Source: Elgaria multicarinata webbii
Taxonomy: Eukaryota > Chordata > Lepidosauria > Squamata > Anguidae
DNA length: 64,000 nt
Direction of reading: 5' to 3'
Assembly (NCBI RefSeq): GCF_023053635.1
Contig: NC_086172.1
Coordinates: 122,611,681-122,675,680 of the forward strand
Notes under the pieces: model-generated
Seen by the model: the letters and a program-made list of their open reading frames with translations, nothing else
Told to the model about the DNA's origin: nothing
The model's database searches: none
In this document: positions 34,598 to 44,077 of the stretch, piece by piece
How positions within the stretch are numbered: the first letter of the stretch is position 1
How the letters are laid out: every line of letters starts with the position of its first letter
Position numbers and translations under genes: made by a program

Positions 34598-35765
34598 ATC
34601 CTCTTAAAATCACCAATAGATGTGGTCAGTTGTATCCCTTTCTGGAGGGAATTCCAAGTGCCACCAATGAAAAGGCTGCCAACCTTACTGATCATTATGA
34701 TGGGGCCTTAAGCAGGGCCTGCGAATATAACCATAAAACACAAGTGGATACAAGCATAAGTGGTCCTTCAATTAATCTGGACACAAACTGTTTGGGGCTT
34801 TACAGGCCAAAACCAAGACTTTGAATCAGGCCCAGAAACATAACCACTGCAGCTAGTACAAGACTGGTGTAATATGAACTGACCATCTAGCCCCAAGGAG
34901 GACTCAAGTGGATACATTTTCTACCAGCTGAAGTTTCCAAGTCATCTTCAAAAGCAGCCCTGCATAGAGTATGTTACAGTAGTCCAGTCTGGATATAACT
35001 AGGGCATGCATAACTGAGGTCAGGCATGTTTGCCCTATATAGGGTTGCAGCTGACCTCTATCAACTGAAGTTGATAAAAGACACTCCTGGCTACTGCTGT
35101 CACCTGTGTTTCCACTGTTACTAATGAATCCAAAAAGACTCCCAAGCTACAAACTTGGTTCTTAAGGGGGAGTGCAATCCCATCCAATGCCAATTGCATA
35201 CTTCTAAGTGAGGGGTGGGTAACATGCAGCCTGGTATGTGACCCCTGCAGCCCTCTAGTAACTCCTGAAACTTGGTGGCACTTATTTTTTTTAAAAGAAT
35301 GATTTTCAAACAAAATGGTGTCTGGAGCGATAAGGTACTTTTGACACTCAGTAACAACTCCAGATGACATTTTCCCCTTTTTGCGGGGGGGGGGGGGATC
35401 ACCCATGGAAGGGTACAGCAAAAATAGCCCCGGATCTCTCAAAGTTGCCCACCCTGTTCCATGCAGATCAACAGAATTCCCCACCAGAAGTACTTTCATC
35501 TTGTCAGGATTAAGCTTCATTTTGTTTGTTATAATCCATCCCAAAACTCCTTGCAAGTACCTATTTGGGAGTTCTGCTGCCTCCCTGGGATTAGTTGATG
35601 AAAAAGAAGGTAGAGCTCTATATAATCTACATACTGGTGACCTAACCTTTTGATGACTTCCCCCAGCAATTCTATGTAGATGTGAAATAGCATAGGGGAC
35701 AAGACAGGCGAGAGGCATTAAAGCAGAGCAGGAATCCCCCAGCATCACCTTCTGAGACCGAGCAG
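34598..35765 (-). mobile_element. L2-like LINE fragment, minus orientation, interrupted
   Basis: Minus-strand reading shows the family's LNPDKMKVLLVGNSVDLHG, LKNQVCSLGVFLDSLVTVET and TAVARSVFYQLQLIEVS. An unrelated piece at about 35205-35456 (ends GGTGGGTAAC / GTTGCCCACC) interrupts it and includes a 13-14-bp G-run near 35386. Confidence 0.75.
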
Positions 35766-35959
35766 CCTTGTAGCATCAAGCTATATCCCTCCCCCAAAAT
35801 TAAACAGACAGCCGAACGTATTTTAAAATATGTATCAGAGTTTAGTTATTGGGCTATTCGTATGATTTATCATGATGGGAATGATCTAGCAACTCTTGGG
35901 TTTTCCTCCTCAGGCACTATTGAGCAAATATTTGAGTTAAATTTTTTATTTAGCATTAT

Positions 35960-36215
35960 GTTCAAACCCTAAATTGTGGTTTGTTGAAAAAGGTCACTTC
36001 ATAATCCACAGTTGGAAGTTTGCTTATTTCAAACAAACCACAACTAATATTAACCACAGTAGTTGGGTTTGGACAAAACAAGCTGAAGTTACTCAAAAAC
36101 AAAAACAAACACTTTTGATCTCACAGTCATACTGGAGGAGAAGGGAAGTGCATAAGCACAAGGCTCACCGCAGCTTGTCCCACCATGATAAATCATGTTT
36201 AGGGTAATGTCTGAA
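35960..36215. mobile_element. MITE-like repeat with TGTTCAAACCC / GTCTGAACCCG ends
   Basis: TTATGTTCAAACCCTAAATT at left; AATGTCTGAACCCGTTC at right; internal AACCACAACTAATATTAACC blocks resemble the MITEs at 23401 and 56445. Confidence 0.45.
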
Positions 36216-36219
36216 CCCG

Positions 36220-37880
36220 TTCAACTTCCTCTCTCCATTGGAAACTTTCCTATGAGTTGAAACCAGTATGTTGGGAACACACAAAATACAAGGCTAAAGG
36301 CTGAAGGAATCAAAGTGAAAAAGACAGCAACAATTCCGTAACAAGAACAACCTACATAAATATTGTTGCTAAATGCAAACAAATGTATATTTGGTGATGA
36401 ATTGGATGTTTACAGAGTTCATAAATTTCCATTTGTAGGCTACAGGGAAAGTATGGCAATTAACTAACAAAATGTCTATGATTTTGGAGTAAGGGTCTGC
36501 ACTAATGAACTGTATCCCCCTCCCCATTGTGTCCATATCAGTGAAGGCTAGTCTCCACAATCTTGCAACAATGCATCTAGCGAAAAATGTTGCCTTTTTC
36601 TTCAAGAGTGAATACCAGTCACTCTTTTATATGAAAGTCCTTTTGAGAAAATAAGCTGTGCTCACAGTCACAACTGGAGGTGTGATAGGAACGTTGATGT
36701 TCCTCCTTTAGGCTTCTTCCAACTTGTACTTCCCTCTTTTCTACCCTTCCAGCTTTCAACCCAAACATCCAATTTTCCCTAAGTCAGCCCTTGCCCTATT
36801 GTCCCTCACTCCAGCCCCTCCCCTCCTTAATCCAGTCTCTCAAGGACTTCCATACTCCACTCTGATCTCCCTTCCCCATATTATCACAGCTCTCCCCCTT
36901 GTCTTGAGAAAAAGATGGTGCCACCCTAGAGGAAACAGAAACTGCTATGTTTGATAGTCAAAGGCAAAGCAAGTAGCAGCTATCATGGCAGTATAGGTAC
37001 AGAGGTAAGGAGTCACAGTACAGAAGATTTATGCGCTCACTCTCCTCACACACCTTGGCAACCAGTTCCTAATATTCAGTTTCTTAATCAGAGCAAGACA
37101 AGATGAAATATTAAGAGCTGTGATTTTAATATGTGACAGTGAATAAAATGGTTTAAAAGAACTTCCAACATATCTAAGTTCTAACAAATGAAAAGGATTG
37201 ATCTAGATTACACAAAACTATGTTGAAAATGTTCTGCCAGCAACCTCCCCTTCAACAGCTAGAGAAACTGTTCTAGCATGTTCTTGCAACAGTTGGGTCA
37301 GTATGGAATACAAGTAAACCACACAGACGTGAAGTATCTCCTAAGACAGCAGTATCCCAAAGGTAAGGTTATAAATTTACAAAAACTGTTCATCAATTTT
37401 CATACCAGAAACCACAAAGTGAGCTTGCATTTATTTTACCACTGCACAGTATCAAACTCATCAGAAGGAAGTATTCATTCATAGCCAATACTTTGATATG
37501 ATCCTTTTTCTTATTAAAGTTTATTTAATGCCATGTCCCTTTCTTCCATTTATACTTCGCCACCTTTTCCCTCATCTGTCTCACCTCTAAGTTTTCTATG
37601 TGGTATTTTTGTCCAACTGTTGAAGTATCGCTCGAAACACAACCTCTCTTTACTTGTAACACGCTAGGTTGACTGTGTTAAGTTGCCAGGACAGAGCTAA
37701 AAGCTTCCATTATAAACCAACGAGGCGTTTCACAAGTCAGGGGATCGTCATTTAAACTATATCACGTGGCCAATCTTCTAAAGATTCCGACCTCTTTCTC
37801 CCACTCCCGGTCCATTAAACGGCCAGGAACATATCCCGCATTCCCTCACTAAATCGAGTTCACTTTACAGCAAGGCAGGG
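36220..37880. other. CELF1 intron next to the CpG island, no recognised features
   Basis: No repeat family or conserved coding exon recognised. An open stretch at 37278-37364 ending before a GTAAGG donor-like site is noted under rejected items. Confidence 0.4.
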
Positions 37881-38517
37881 CCCAGGGTTAATTTACGGGG
37901 GTGGGAGTGGAGTATCTTGCGGGTGAAGCAGAGCTCTCTAACGGAGGAGCCACAGCCGTTCCGCGTCATGCCATTAAGCGGCCTCCAGGAGACGAGCCCC
38001 GCCCCCTTGCTCTAGGATGGCGGCGACGCAAACCTGCGTTGCCCCGAAGCCAATCTCGTGCCCCTCCCCCGGCGGCGGCGGCAGCAGCCCCCTCCCCCGT
38101 TCCCCAACATGGAGCGTCTGGCCTAAGAACTTTTCCAGGAAGACGGCGATACTGGAGAAACTAATAGCTTGACAACGACTGGCCCCCGCTGAAGCAAATG
38201 AGAGCCTTTGGCACTCGCTACTCCCCCCCGCTCCCGCCGCCACCGCCGCAGGGTTTGGGACAGGGTTTGGACTGGTTGGGCACAAGACACTCCGCTCCCC
38301 GCCCTCCGGAAAGCAGTCCGCTCAGGCCGGCGGCCCGTCAGTATCAAACCCGGTTGGAATGGAAAGGGACGGACTTCGGAGCTTCGCCGCCACCGGGCAA
38401 GGGAAAGGAAAGCAGTTCGGGTCCCAGCGAGGCCCAGTTAAAGAAGCAGGAGAGTCATAATAGACGGGGCAAATTCAGTCACGTAAGCCGCCCCAAAGGT
38501 GGACGGAGCGCACTCAC

Positions 38518-38690
38518 CGTCGGCTGCGCGCTGTCCCCTCCCTGCCCTTCCCGGGCTCCTCCTGGCGGCTGCCGCCCTCGCCTGCCCCGGGGGATACGCC
38601 CGCGCCCCGTTCGGCTCCCTCCGCCTCAGGCCGGTTTCGCAAGATGGCGGCACTTCCGGGAGAGACCATCACAGGATTGGAGAGAGGCGG
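38518..38690 (-). other. CELF1: CELF1 noncoding first exon in the CpG island (5' end approximate)
   Basis: On the minus strand a GC-rich stretch ends in GCCGACG followed by the donor GTGAGTGCG at 38517. It starts near a core with GGAAGTGCCGCCATCTTG. In human, the long CELF1 transcripts begin here, head-to-head with PTPMT1. The transcription start is inferred; only the donor is directly visible. Confidence 0.6.
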
Positions 38691-38955
38691 AAAAACAGAG
38701 GAAGGCGCGCGCGCGCGGGCGAGGGAAAGAACTCCCCCCCTCCGTTTACGAATGAGTGCGCTCATCGCTCCCCTTCATCTCTTCCCCCCACCCGACGCAG
38801 CCATTCTAGTTCCATCTTCTCAAAACCATTGAGGCTGTCGGCGTAGCCAAGATGCCGCCAGCGGCGGCGCCTCCTCTCCCTTGCCTGGAATGAGCTGCCC
38901 CAATGGCCCTTCACGCCCCCTGCGACGATGCCGTGAGGCCGTGTCTGACCTAGCG

Positions 38956-39126
38956 ATGGTCCTCCTCACCGCGCTCGGCCCCGGGGCGGCGCGGCTCTTT
39001 TACTATCCGACCCTTCTGTACACGCTGGTGAGGGAGCAGTTGCCCGGCTCTCAACGGCCATGGTTCAGCCGCATCGACCATGCCGTGCTCTTGGGGGCGC
39101 TGCCGCTGCGGGGACGGTGCCGCCAG
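38956..39126 (+). CDS. PTPMT1: PTPMT1 exon 1
   Basis: 57 codons, MVLLTALGPGAARLFYYPTL through LLGALPLRGRCRQ, donor GTAACG. The start at 38956 (GCGATGG, G at -3 and +4) is preferred because its length matches human exactly. An in-frame ATG at 38890 would add 22 residues in a weaker context. Confidence 0.95.
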
Positions 39127-42100
39127 GTAACGGGGCGGGGTGCGCCGGGCTCAACGGCCGTCTCGTGGTCGGCGGGGATTACTCACCTTTCAGCCGCCCC
39201 GTGGTAGCCGTCGTCCGGGCTGTGAAGACGGGTTTTCCTTCCCTTTGTAACTGGCGCTTTGCGGTCCCCTGGACCGATCCGGGGTACGCTGCAATCCTAT
39301 ACGCTTCGTACTAACAAGGCATCTGGAATAAGACCCATTAAACTCAATGGGGCTTACTTCTGAGCAGGCGTGTATAGGATCGCTCTGTTCAGCTGGCGAA
39401 GCTCTTATGGGGACTTCAAATGCGGTGGAAGGCGCTTTGCCAGTTTGATTTCGGCCTTCCAGGCTGTCCTCGAGAAGGTGCAGGGCTGTAGAAATGTTTG
39501 AGATCATCAGGTGATCCTGTGGAGAGGGTGATATTCCTAGTCCGCATGCGGCTAGAAGTGGGTGTGGGAGATTGCAAATGTGTACTTACCAATATCAGCG
39601 AGATCGGGAGTGCTCCTAAACGAGGATTTTATTGTGCAATCGCCCTGCCTCGATTGTATGATAGGTGTAACGCCATTGTCTTCCATTTGTAACTCCCTTG
39701 TGTTTTCCCACCACTTAACCCGTCTTCCATCTTACCATAAGAAATCTCAAGGAGCGGTAGAATAGCTGCGCAGGGCCTTTTAATTGGTAGCACTAGGAGC
39801 CTTCTATCTGGAAGCACTAGGAGGATGAAACCTGCCAAGAATTTACATTTTGTAAATTCCTAGTCTGATCCTTAAAACCACTTTGAGCTATGCTGGGGTG
39901 CTTCCAATCAAAAGGCATTATGCAGCTATTGCAGATGTTTTGTAATTTAAAAAAAATACAGAAGCAGCAGGGTGGGCAAACTTGGGAGGGTTAAAAATGG
40001 AGCAGGAACAGGGCCATGTTTGGGATCATGCTGGGGGCAGAGTGATTGGACATAGTAATTACTTTTTAATGAGTTTTTATATCAAGTTTTTATACTGTTT
40101 GTTTTATACTTTGAATGGTTTTAGTTTTTGTGAACTGCCCAGGGAGCTTCGGCTATTGGGCGGTATAAAAATGCAAATAATAATAATAGGCACCCTAATT
40201 TTTGTTGCTTCACATAAAGGGCTGAGCAGTGAGCATGAAAAAGATTCCAAGACGAAGTCCTTTTAAGCTCAGGTTCATCAAACCCTCTCTATGGGCTAAC
40301 TGTACTAGTTGTACAAACTGTACTAGTAGCTCAGCTGTACTACTGTAAGAGTAAATTACTCCTGTGTCACTAATGGTACAATTCATTTTGTAATGTGGAG
40401 CTGTACATGGAGACATTCAACACATGGCATTTGAGAAGTTATAACATTAATGAATTTAGAAATCCTACTTAACTCATGCTAAATATGTTGAATATCTATT
40501 TTTCTATAGAAATGTGCATACTAACAATGGGATGGGTGGCCTGCCATCCCATTCTCCATGCCCATCTGCATGCCTAGCTAAAAGAGATGTGCTTGATATA
40601 TGTGAGTCATGCAGTGATTTGATTCTTCTTCCTGCAGCTGGTAGAGGAGGAGAATGTCCGAGGTGTGCTCACCATGAACGAAGAGTATGAGACTCGCTTC
40701 CTGTGTTGCTCCCCAGAGGTGAGTCCACCAACTTCAGTGTGCACCAGAAATGCAACTGTACTTATGATTATATATTCCTTCAGGAGCTGGAGGGAATATA
40801 TAATCATAAGTACAGAACACAATCTCTTTTGAGAGGAATACAAGCTAGCCTAACAGATACTTGAATCAGAACTGCACTCTATGCAGCCTGATCTATGCAT
40901 ATTTACACAGAAGTGGGGATTACTCCTAGGTAAATGTGCATAGGTTAGGATTTGGAAGGGCGGCTATAAGACATTTGGGGAAAATTTTTAGAAGTAAAGA
41001 TATAACATTGGAAACCAAAGTCAGGATTAGTTAGTTTTATCTGCCCTGTAAAGTGATGTCCTTGTAGTCATCTTCCACTTCCTAATGGCTGGTTCTGTTT
41101 TCTGGGTTAACTGCAGGAGTGGGGAGCAATGGGAGTAGAACAGCTGCGCCTTAGCACTGTGGACCTGACTGGAGTCCCCTCGTTGGAAAACCTGCACAAA
41201 GGTGTAGAGTTTGTACTGAAGCATCGCGAACGTGGGAATAGCGTTTATGTGCACTGCAAAGCTGGCCGCTTTCGCAGTGCCACCATGGTGGCTGCTTACT
41301 TAATTCAGGTAAGAAGGGCTTGTATAGGCAAAAAGGTAATGCACCTGACCAGTAGTATATAGATGGGTTTTGTTCAAGGAGAATAGGAGATGTCAAAAAA
41401 TTTTTGGGACAGCTACTTTGTTCTCAACATGGTATAAAGTAGGGTGGCCCTCCAAATGTTTTGGCCTAGAGCTCCCATCAACCCAAGTCAGCAAATGGTG
41501 AGTGATCATGGGAGCTGTAGGCCAAAAATCTGGAGGGCCACAAGTTGCCTGCCTTGGTATAGAGGAACAAACTTCTCTTTTACTTTTCTTACATATTTAG
41601 TACTCATTAGGGCAGAAAATGACAGTGTTTGTCAGATTCCTTGCAACTGGGATGGACTGGGGATCCATTTCCTCATCTTTATTACAGGTGGCAAGAAAAA
41701 GTGAATGAAAAATGCTTGCATTTGGAAGCCCCTTGCTGCTTGCAAGGTTGGAAGAAAAAACATAGTTACCTCTAAAATACTGAATGGATTCCTGAATTGT
41801 AGATCTAGTTTTGAGAACAAGATCTTGGTCTAGGTTTGTATCCATTCATCATGTAGTGATATCTTGGCTGTGCTGGAGCAAACAGCCCAAGCAATAAATG
41901 GGAGGCTGTTATGGAATAACTTCCTTTTCCCAGTAGCTGTTTTCCCACTGCATTGCATCAGGTCATCAGTTTCCAATAGACCGGATAGATTTTTCATTTG
42001 GGTTTTCTCTCTTTGTAGCTCCACCAGTGGACCCCTCAAGAAGCAATAGAAGCCATTGCTAAGATCCGGCCTCATATCATCATCCGCAGTAAACAAGTTC

Positions 42101-42267
42101 AGTTGCTAGAGGACTTTCATAAGCGTGTAAGTGTTGGAACTCCTATACAGTCACAGCAAGAGCTGCCAGAGCACAAGGCCCCAGAGACCCAGCAAGAGCT
42201 GCCAGAGGGGGAGCACAAGGAGCCACCTGACATTCGGGATACTCCTCTGAAAACACCTGGTTCCTAA
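38956..42267 (+). CDS. PTPMT1: PTPMT1, mitochondrial phosphatidylglycerophosphate phosphatase (complete)
   Basis: Four coding exons (171, 81, 192 and 249 bp, all phase 0) give a 230-residue protein; human PTPMT1 has 201. The enzyme is a dual-specificity-type phosphatase on the matrix face of the inner mitochondrial membrane that converts phosphatidylglycerophosphate to phosphatidylglycerol for cardiolipin synthesis. The N-terminus MVLLTALGPGAARLFYYPTL aligns without gaps to human MAATALLEAGLARVLFYPTL, a targeting/anchor segment. The general-acid Asp lies in STVDLTGVP (about D100). The P-loop is VHCKAGRFRSATM, with Cys131 and Arg137 of CX5R. The tail after FHKRV is longer than in human and repeats QQELPE. 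The gene overlaps KBTBD4 tail-to-tail. Confidence 0.97.
39288..39382. repeat. Squamate GCAATCCTATAC palindromic repeat, copy 2
   Basis: GCAATCCTATACGCTTCG at left, GGCGTGTATAGGATCGC at right, with AAACTCAATGGGGCTTACTT in the centre. In PTPMT1 intron 1. Confidence 0.7.
40060..40195 (+). mobile_element. LINE 3' tail in PTPMT1 intron 1
   Basis: GTGAACTGCCCAGGGAGCTT, GGGCGGTATAAAAATGCAAA then TAATAATAATA. Confidence 0.8.
40638..40718 (+). CDS. PTPMT1: PTPMT1 exon 2
   Basis: 27 codons, LVEEENVRGVLTMNEEYETR and FLCCSPE, acceptor TCCTGCAG, donor GTGAGT. It matches human LVQDENVRGVITMNEEYETR. Confidence 0.97.
40756..40815. repeat. Perfect 23-bp hairpin in PTPMT1 intron 2
   Basis: Arms 40756-40778 and 40793-40815 are exact reverse complements (CTGTACTTATGATTATATAT...), with a 14-nt loop. 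It begins 38 nt after the exon 2 donor. No known family matched. Confidence 0.95.
40878..40954. repeat. Squamate GCAATCCTATGC repeat, copy 3
   Basis: TATGCATATTTACACAGAAG and TACTCCTAGGTAAATGTGC arms. PTPMT1 intron 2. Confidence 0.55.
41117..41308 (+). CDS. PTPMT1: PTPMT1 exon 3, catalytic exon
   Basis: 64 codons from EWGAMGVEQLRLSTVDLTGV to SATMVAAYLIQ, acceptor AACTGCAG, donor GTAAGA. It contains the general-acid Asp and the CX5R loop CKAGRFR. Human has Ser where Phe stands before the catalytic Arg. Confidence 0.97.
41440..41556. repeat. Palindromic ACTACAACTCCCATCA repeat, copy 6
   Basis: GGGTGGCCCTCCAAATGTTT arm and AAAATCTGGAGGGCCACA arm, with AGCTCCCATCA/TGGGAGCT inside. PTPMT1 intron 3. 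Well preserved. Confidence 0.75.
42019..42267 (+). CDS. PTPMT1: PTPMT1 exon 4 and stop
   Basis: 82 codons plus TAA, starting LHQWTPQEAIEAIAKIRPHI (human VHKWSPEEAVRAIAKIRSYI), acceptor TTTGTAG. After EDFHKRV a polar Glu/Pro/Gln-rich tail (QSQQELPEHKAPETQQELPE...TPLKTPGS) replaces the shorter human end. Confidence 0.96.
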   Translation, partial: LHQWTPQEAIEAIAKIRPHIIIRSKQVQLLEDFHKRVSVGTPIQSQQELPEHKAPETQQELPEGEHKEPPDIRDTPLKTPGS

Positions 42268-42502
42268 TACGTTGTTTAGGAATGGACCACAGTTGTCTCT
42301 ACTACCTACCAATAAGCTTCCTGAACCATTAGAATAAGAGTTCTAACAACTCCCAGCTTTATGTGAGCGTATTTTGCCTCAACTGTCTCTGCTGTTACTG
42401 CCTCCTGCTAGTTTCAGAGCAGATGCATGGGAACACTCTTTACAGTGCCTCTTTCTCAAATACAAGCAATTCTGAAACCACAATGTTGTTCCAGTAGAGG
42501 CC

Positions 42503-42508
42503 TTTATT
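42503..42508 (-). terminator. KBTBD4: Candidate KBTBD4 poly(A) signal AATAAA
   Basis: TTTATT on the plus strand reads AATAAA on the minus strand, about 710 nt after the KBTBD4 stop at 43217. The predicted 3' end is near 42480-42490. Confidence 0.6.
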
Positions 42509-42738
42509 GAGATTTGCAGCCCAGGTGGCTTGTAGTATCAACAGGTAGGTTTGACACTTAAATATTGGGGAAGGGGATCCAGGCGTTGGCACAATGGCAG
42601 CAAGGGAAGAGATGCTTTTCCTGCCAGGTGACAATACAGTGGGGAATAGCCGGCTCCTCTGTTCCTGGTAGAATCAAGGAAACTGCAGTGTTTCTCACTC
42701 TCAGTATCTCTAGCTAAGGAGTTGCCGTCTGCAGCACT

Positions 42739-42744
42739 AATAAA
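42739..42744 (+). terminator. PTPMT1: Candidate PTPMT1 poly(A) signal AATAAA
   Basis: This is the first exact AATAAA on the plus strand after the PTPMT1 stop at 42267. If used, the PTPMT1 3' UTR is about 490 nt and overlaps the last part of the KBTBD4 3' UTR in antisense. Confidence 0.5.
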
Positions 42745-43080
42745 GGGAGGGAACCTTCTCAAGAAATCACTTGTCTGGTAGTTGCAGCTTTGAGGGCTAT
42801 TTTATACCTTGAAGGATTGCTGCAATTGTTGACAACCTGCCACATAGGAGCTCCTGAAGATTATAAATGAGTTCAGCTATTTTGTATAGGTTTCTTGCTG
42901 GTGGTAAAGGGTTTAGACCTAAGAAGCTTCTTAGGTGTGGAGCTTTGAGACACAAGAAGTTGACCAGCCAGGGGCCACAGTGCTAACAGTAATCCAGACA
43001 GGACCCAGACGGCACCATTTAAGTGCTAGTGGGAACAGGGATGCACCTAGGATGTTGCTGCTTCTGAGCAGGAGTTGGAA

Positions 43081-43102
43081 GGGTGGGGTGGGGTGGGGTG
43101 GG
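43081..43102 (+). repeat. G4-type run in the KBTBD4 3' UTR region
   Basis: Five runs of three or four G separated by single T, on the plus strand. It is antisense to the KBTBD4 3' UTR, and beyond the predicted PTPMT1 3' end. Confidence 0.9.
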
Positions 43103-43216
43103 AGGCTCTCTAAAAGTCCTGTGATCTGTCTTAAGGGGCTAGAGCTATGAGGCCTATGCATCTCTGGCTTGTTTTATGGAATGTCTCCATTGTCCTGGCA
43201 CTGAACTCTTCTTCCC

Positions 43217-44077
43217 TCAGGCCAACACAAACTGCAAATTTGTAAGTAGCACTTTGAGGCCACTGCTAACAGTTACCACCGAAGTGGCTGGATTGAGTTT
43301 GAAGGTGTTGGCGTCTCCCTTTTTGTAGCGATCTCGGAATATGAAAATATTGCCATTACAGCTAGCAATTTTCCAAAGGGATGGTACTGAACTCCAGGCA
43401 TCTGGCAAGCAGAGCCGGGTGAAGCTATCCAGTAGAGGGTTATAGCACAACAGCGAATCCCCCTCGGCTACTATGAACACCAGGTCCTTGTGCACAGCAG
43501 CATGCATGCACCCTGCGAAGGGTAACACGTAAGGCTTCACGTGGCACTTCTCTGTGTTGGTGTCATAGCACTGGATAAGTCGAGAGGGTTTGGTAAAGAA
43601 GTCCAGGTCATTCTCTTCCCCACCCAACAAATAAATGACACCATTGAGATTTACACCTGCAGCCCCAGACACAGCTACTTCCAGCTGGCTAGTTTCTGTC
43701 CATACATTGTCTCTCACTCTGTAGTATATGATGGCATTTGAGAGGATGTCCTGCAGTGTCTTGCCGCCCAGTGAATAGATTGCATCCTTGCTGGGCACAG
43801 AAACTAGTGTGTGTTGGAGCCTGTCGCGTGGCAGGGGGGCACACCATTCCCAGTCTATCGTGGTGTTGTTGCATTTCCACATGCGCCGTGGAATGGATCC
43901 TCCAACAACATAGAGGTCACTGCCATGCTTGCAGGCTGCAGTGATTTGGTGGCACAAGCTGTTCTGACCGCTAATGCTGATGGAGTCGTCATCAGCACAG
44001 TGCAGAGAGACAGCAAGAGAATGTGTACGAGATGACTCCTTTCCAATCAGATAGATATGAACATTCTCTCCAATTTC
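43217..44077 (-). CDS. KBTBD4: KBTBD4 last coding exon, kelch repeats
   Basis: 861 bp, 286 codons and stop, from EIGENVHIYLIGKESSRTHS to LLTNLQFVLA, acceptor TCCCATAG. It carries the whole kelch propeller region. The 3' UTR runs on to about 42480. Confidence 0.97.
   Translation of the reverse strand, partial: EIGENVHIYLIGKESSRTHSLAVSLHCADDDSISISGQNSLCHQITAACKHGSDLYVVGGSIPRRMWKCNNTTIDWEWCAPLPRDRLQHTLVSVPSKDAIYSLGGKTLQDILSNAIIYYRVRDNVWTETSQLEVAVSGAAGVNLNGVIYLLGGEENDLDFFTKPSRLIQCYDTNTEKCHVKPYVLPFAGCMHAAVHKDLVFIVAEGDSLLCYNPLLDSFTRLCLPDAWSSVPSLWKIASCNGNIFIFRDRYKKGDANTFKLNPATSVVTVSSGLKVLLTNLQFVLA

Larger units (their letters stand above)
37890..39190. promoter_or_regulatory. CpG island, bidirectional CELF1/PTPMT1 promoter
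   Basis: About 1.3 kb is strongly GC- and CpG-rich against AT-rich flanks. Several YY1-like sites are seen (GGATGGCGGCGACG near 38015, AAGATGGCGGC at 38643, CAAGATGCCGCC near 38848). An ETS/NRF2-type CACTTCCGG abuts the second. A CpG microsatellite CGCGCGCGCG lies near 38709. No TATA box is seen. CELF1 exon 1 points left and PTPMT1 exon 1 points right. Long open frames here reflect the GC content, not genes. Confidence 0.85.

Noticed and set aside
37278-37364. Open stretch FLQQLGQYGIQVNHTDVK... before a GTAAGG donor-like site
   Set aside because: No acceptor of quality, no recognised homology, single short frame; likely chance.
38198-38755. Long open frames (up to 185 codons) in the first CpG island, both strands
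   Set aside because: GC-rich, low-complexity Pro/Arg/Ala readings with no conserved domain, overlapping the promoter and noncoding first exon.
38890-38955. Upstream in-frame ATG of PTPMT1 adding 22 residues
   Set aside because: The start at 38956 aligns gap-free with human and has the better context; the extension is kept only as a possibility.
43541-44035. Plus-strand frames opposite the kelch exon
   Set aside because: Shadows of the KBTBD4 last exon.
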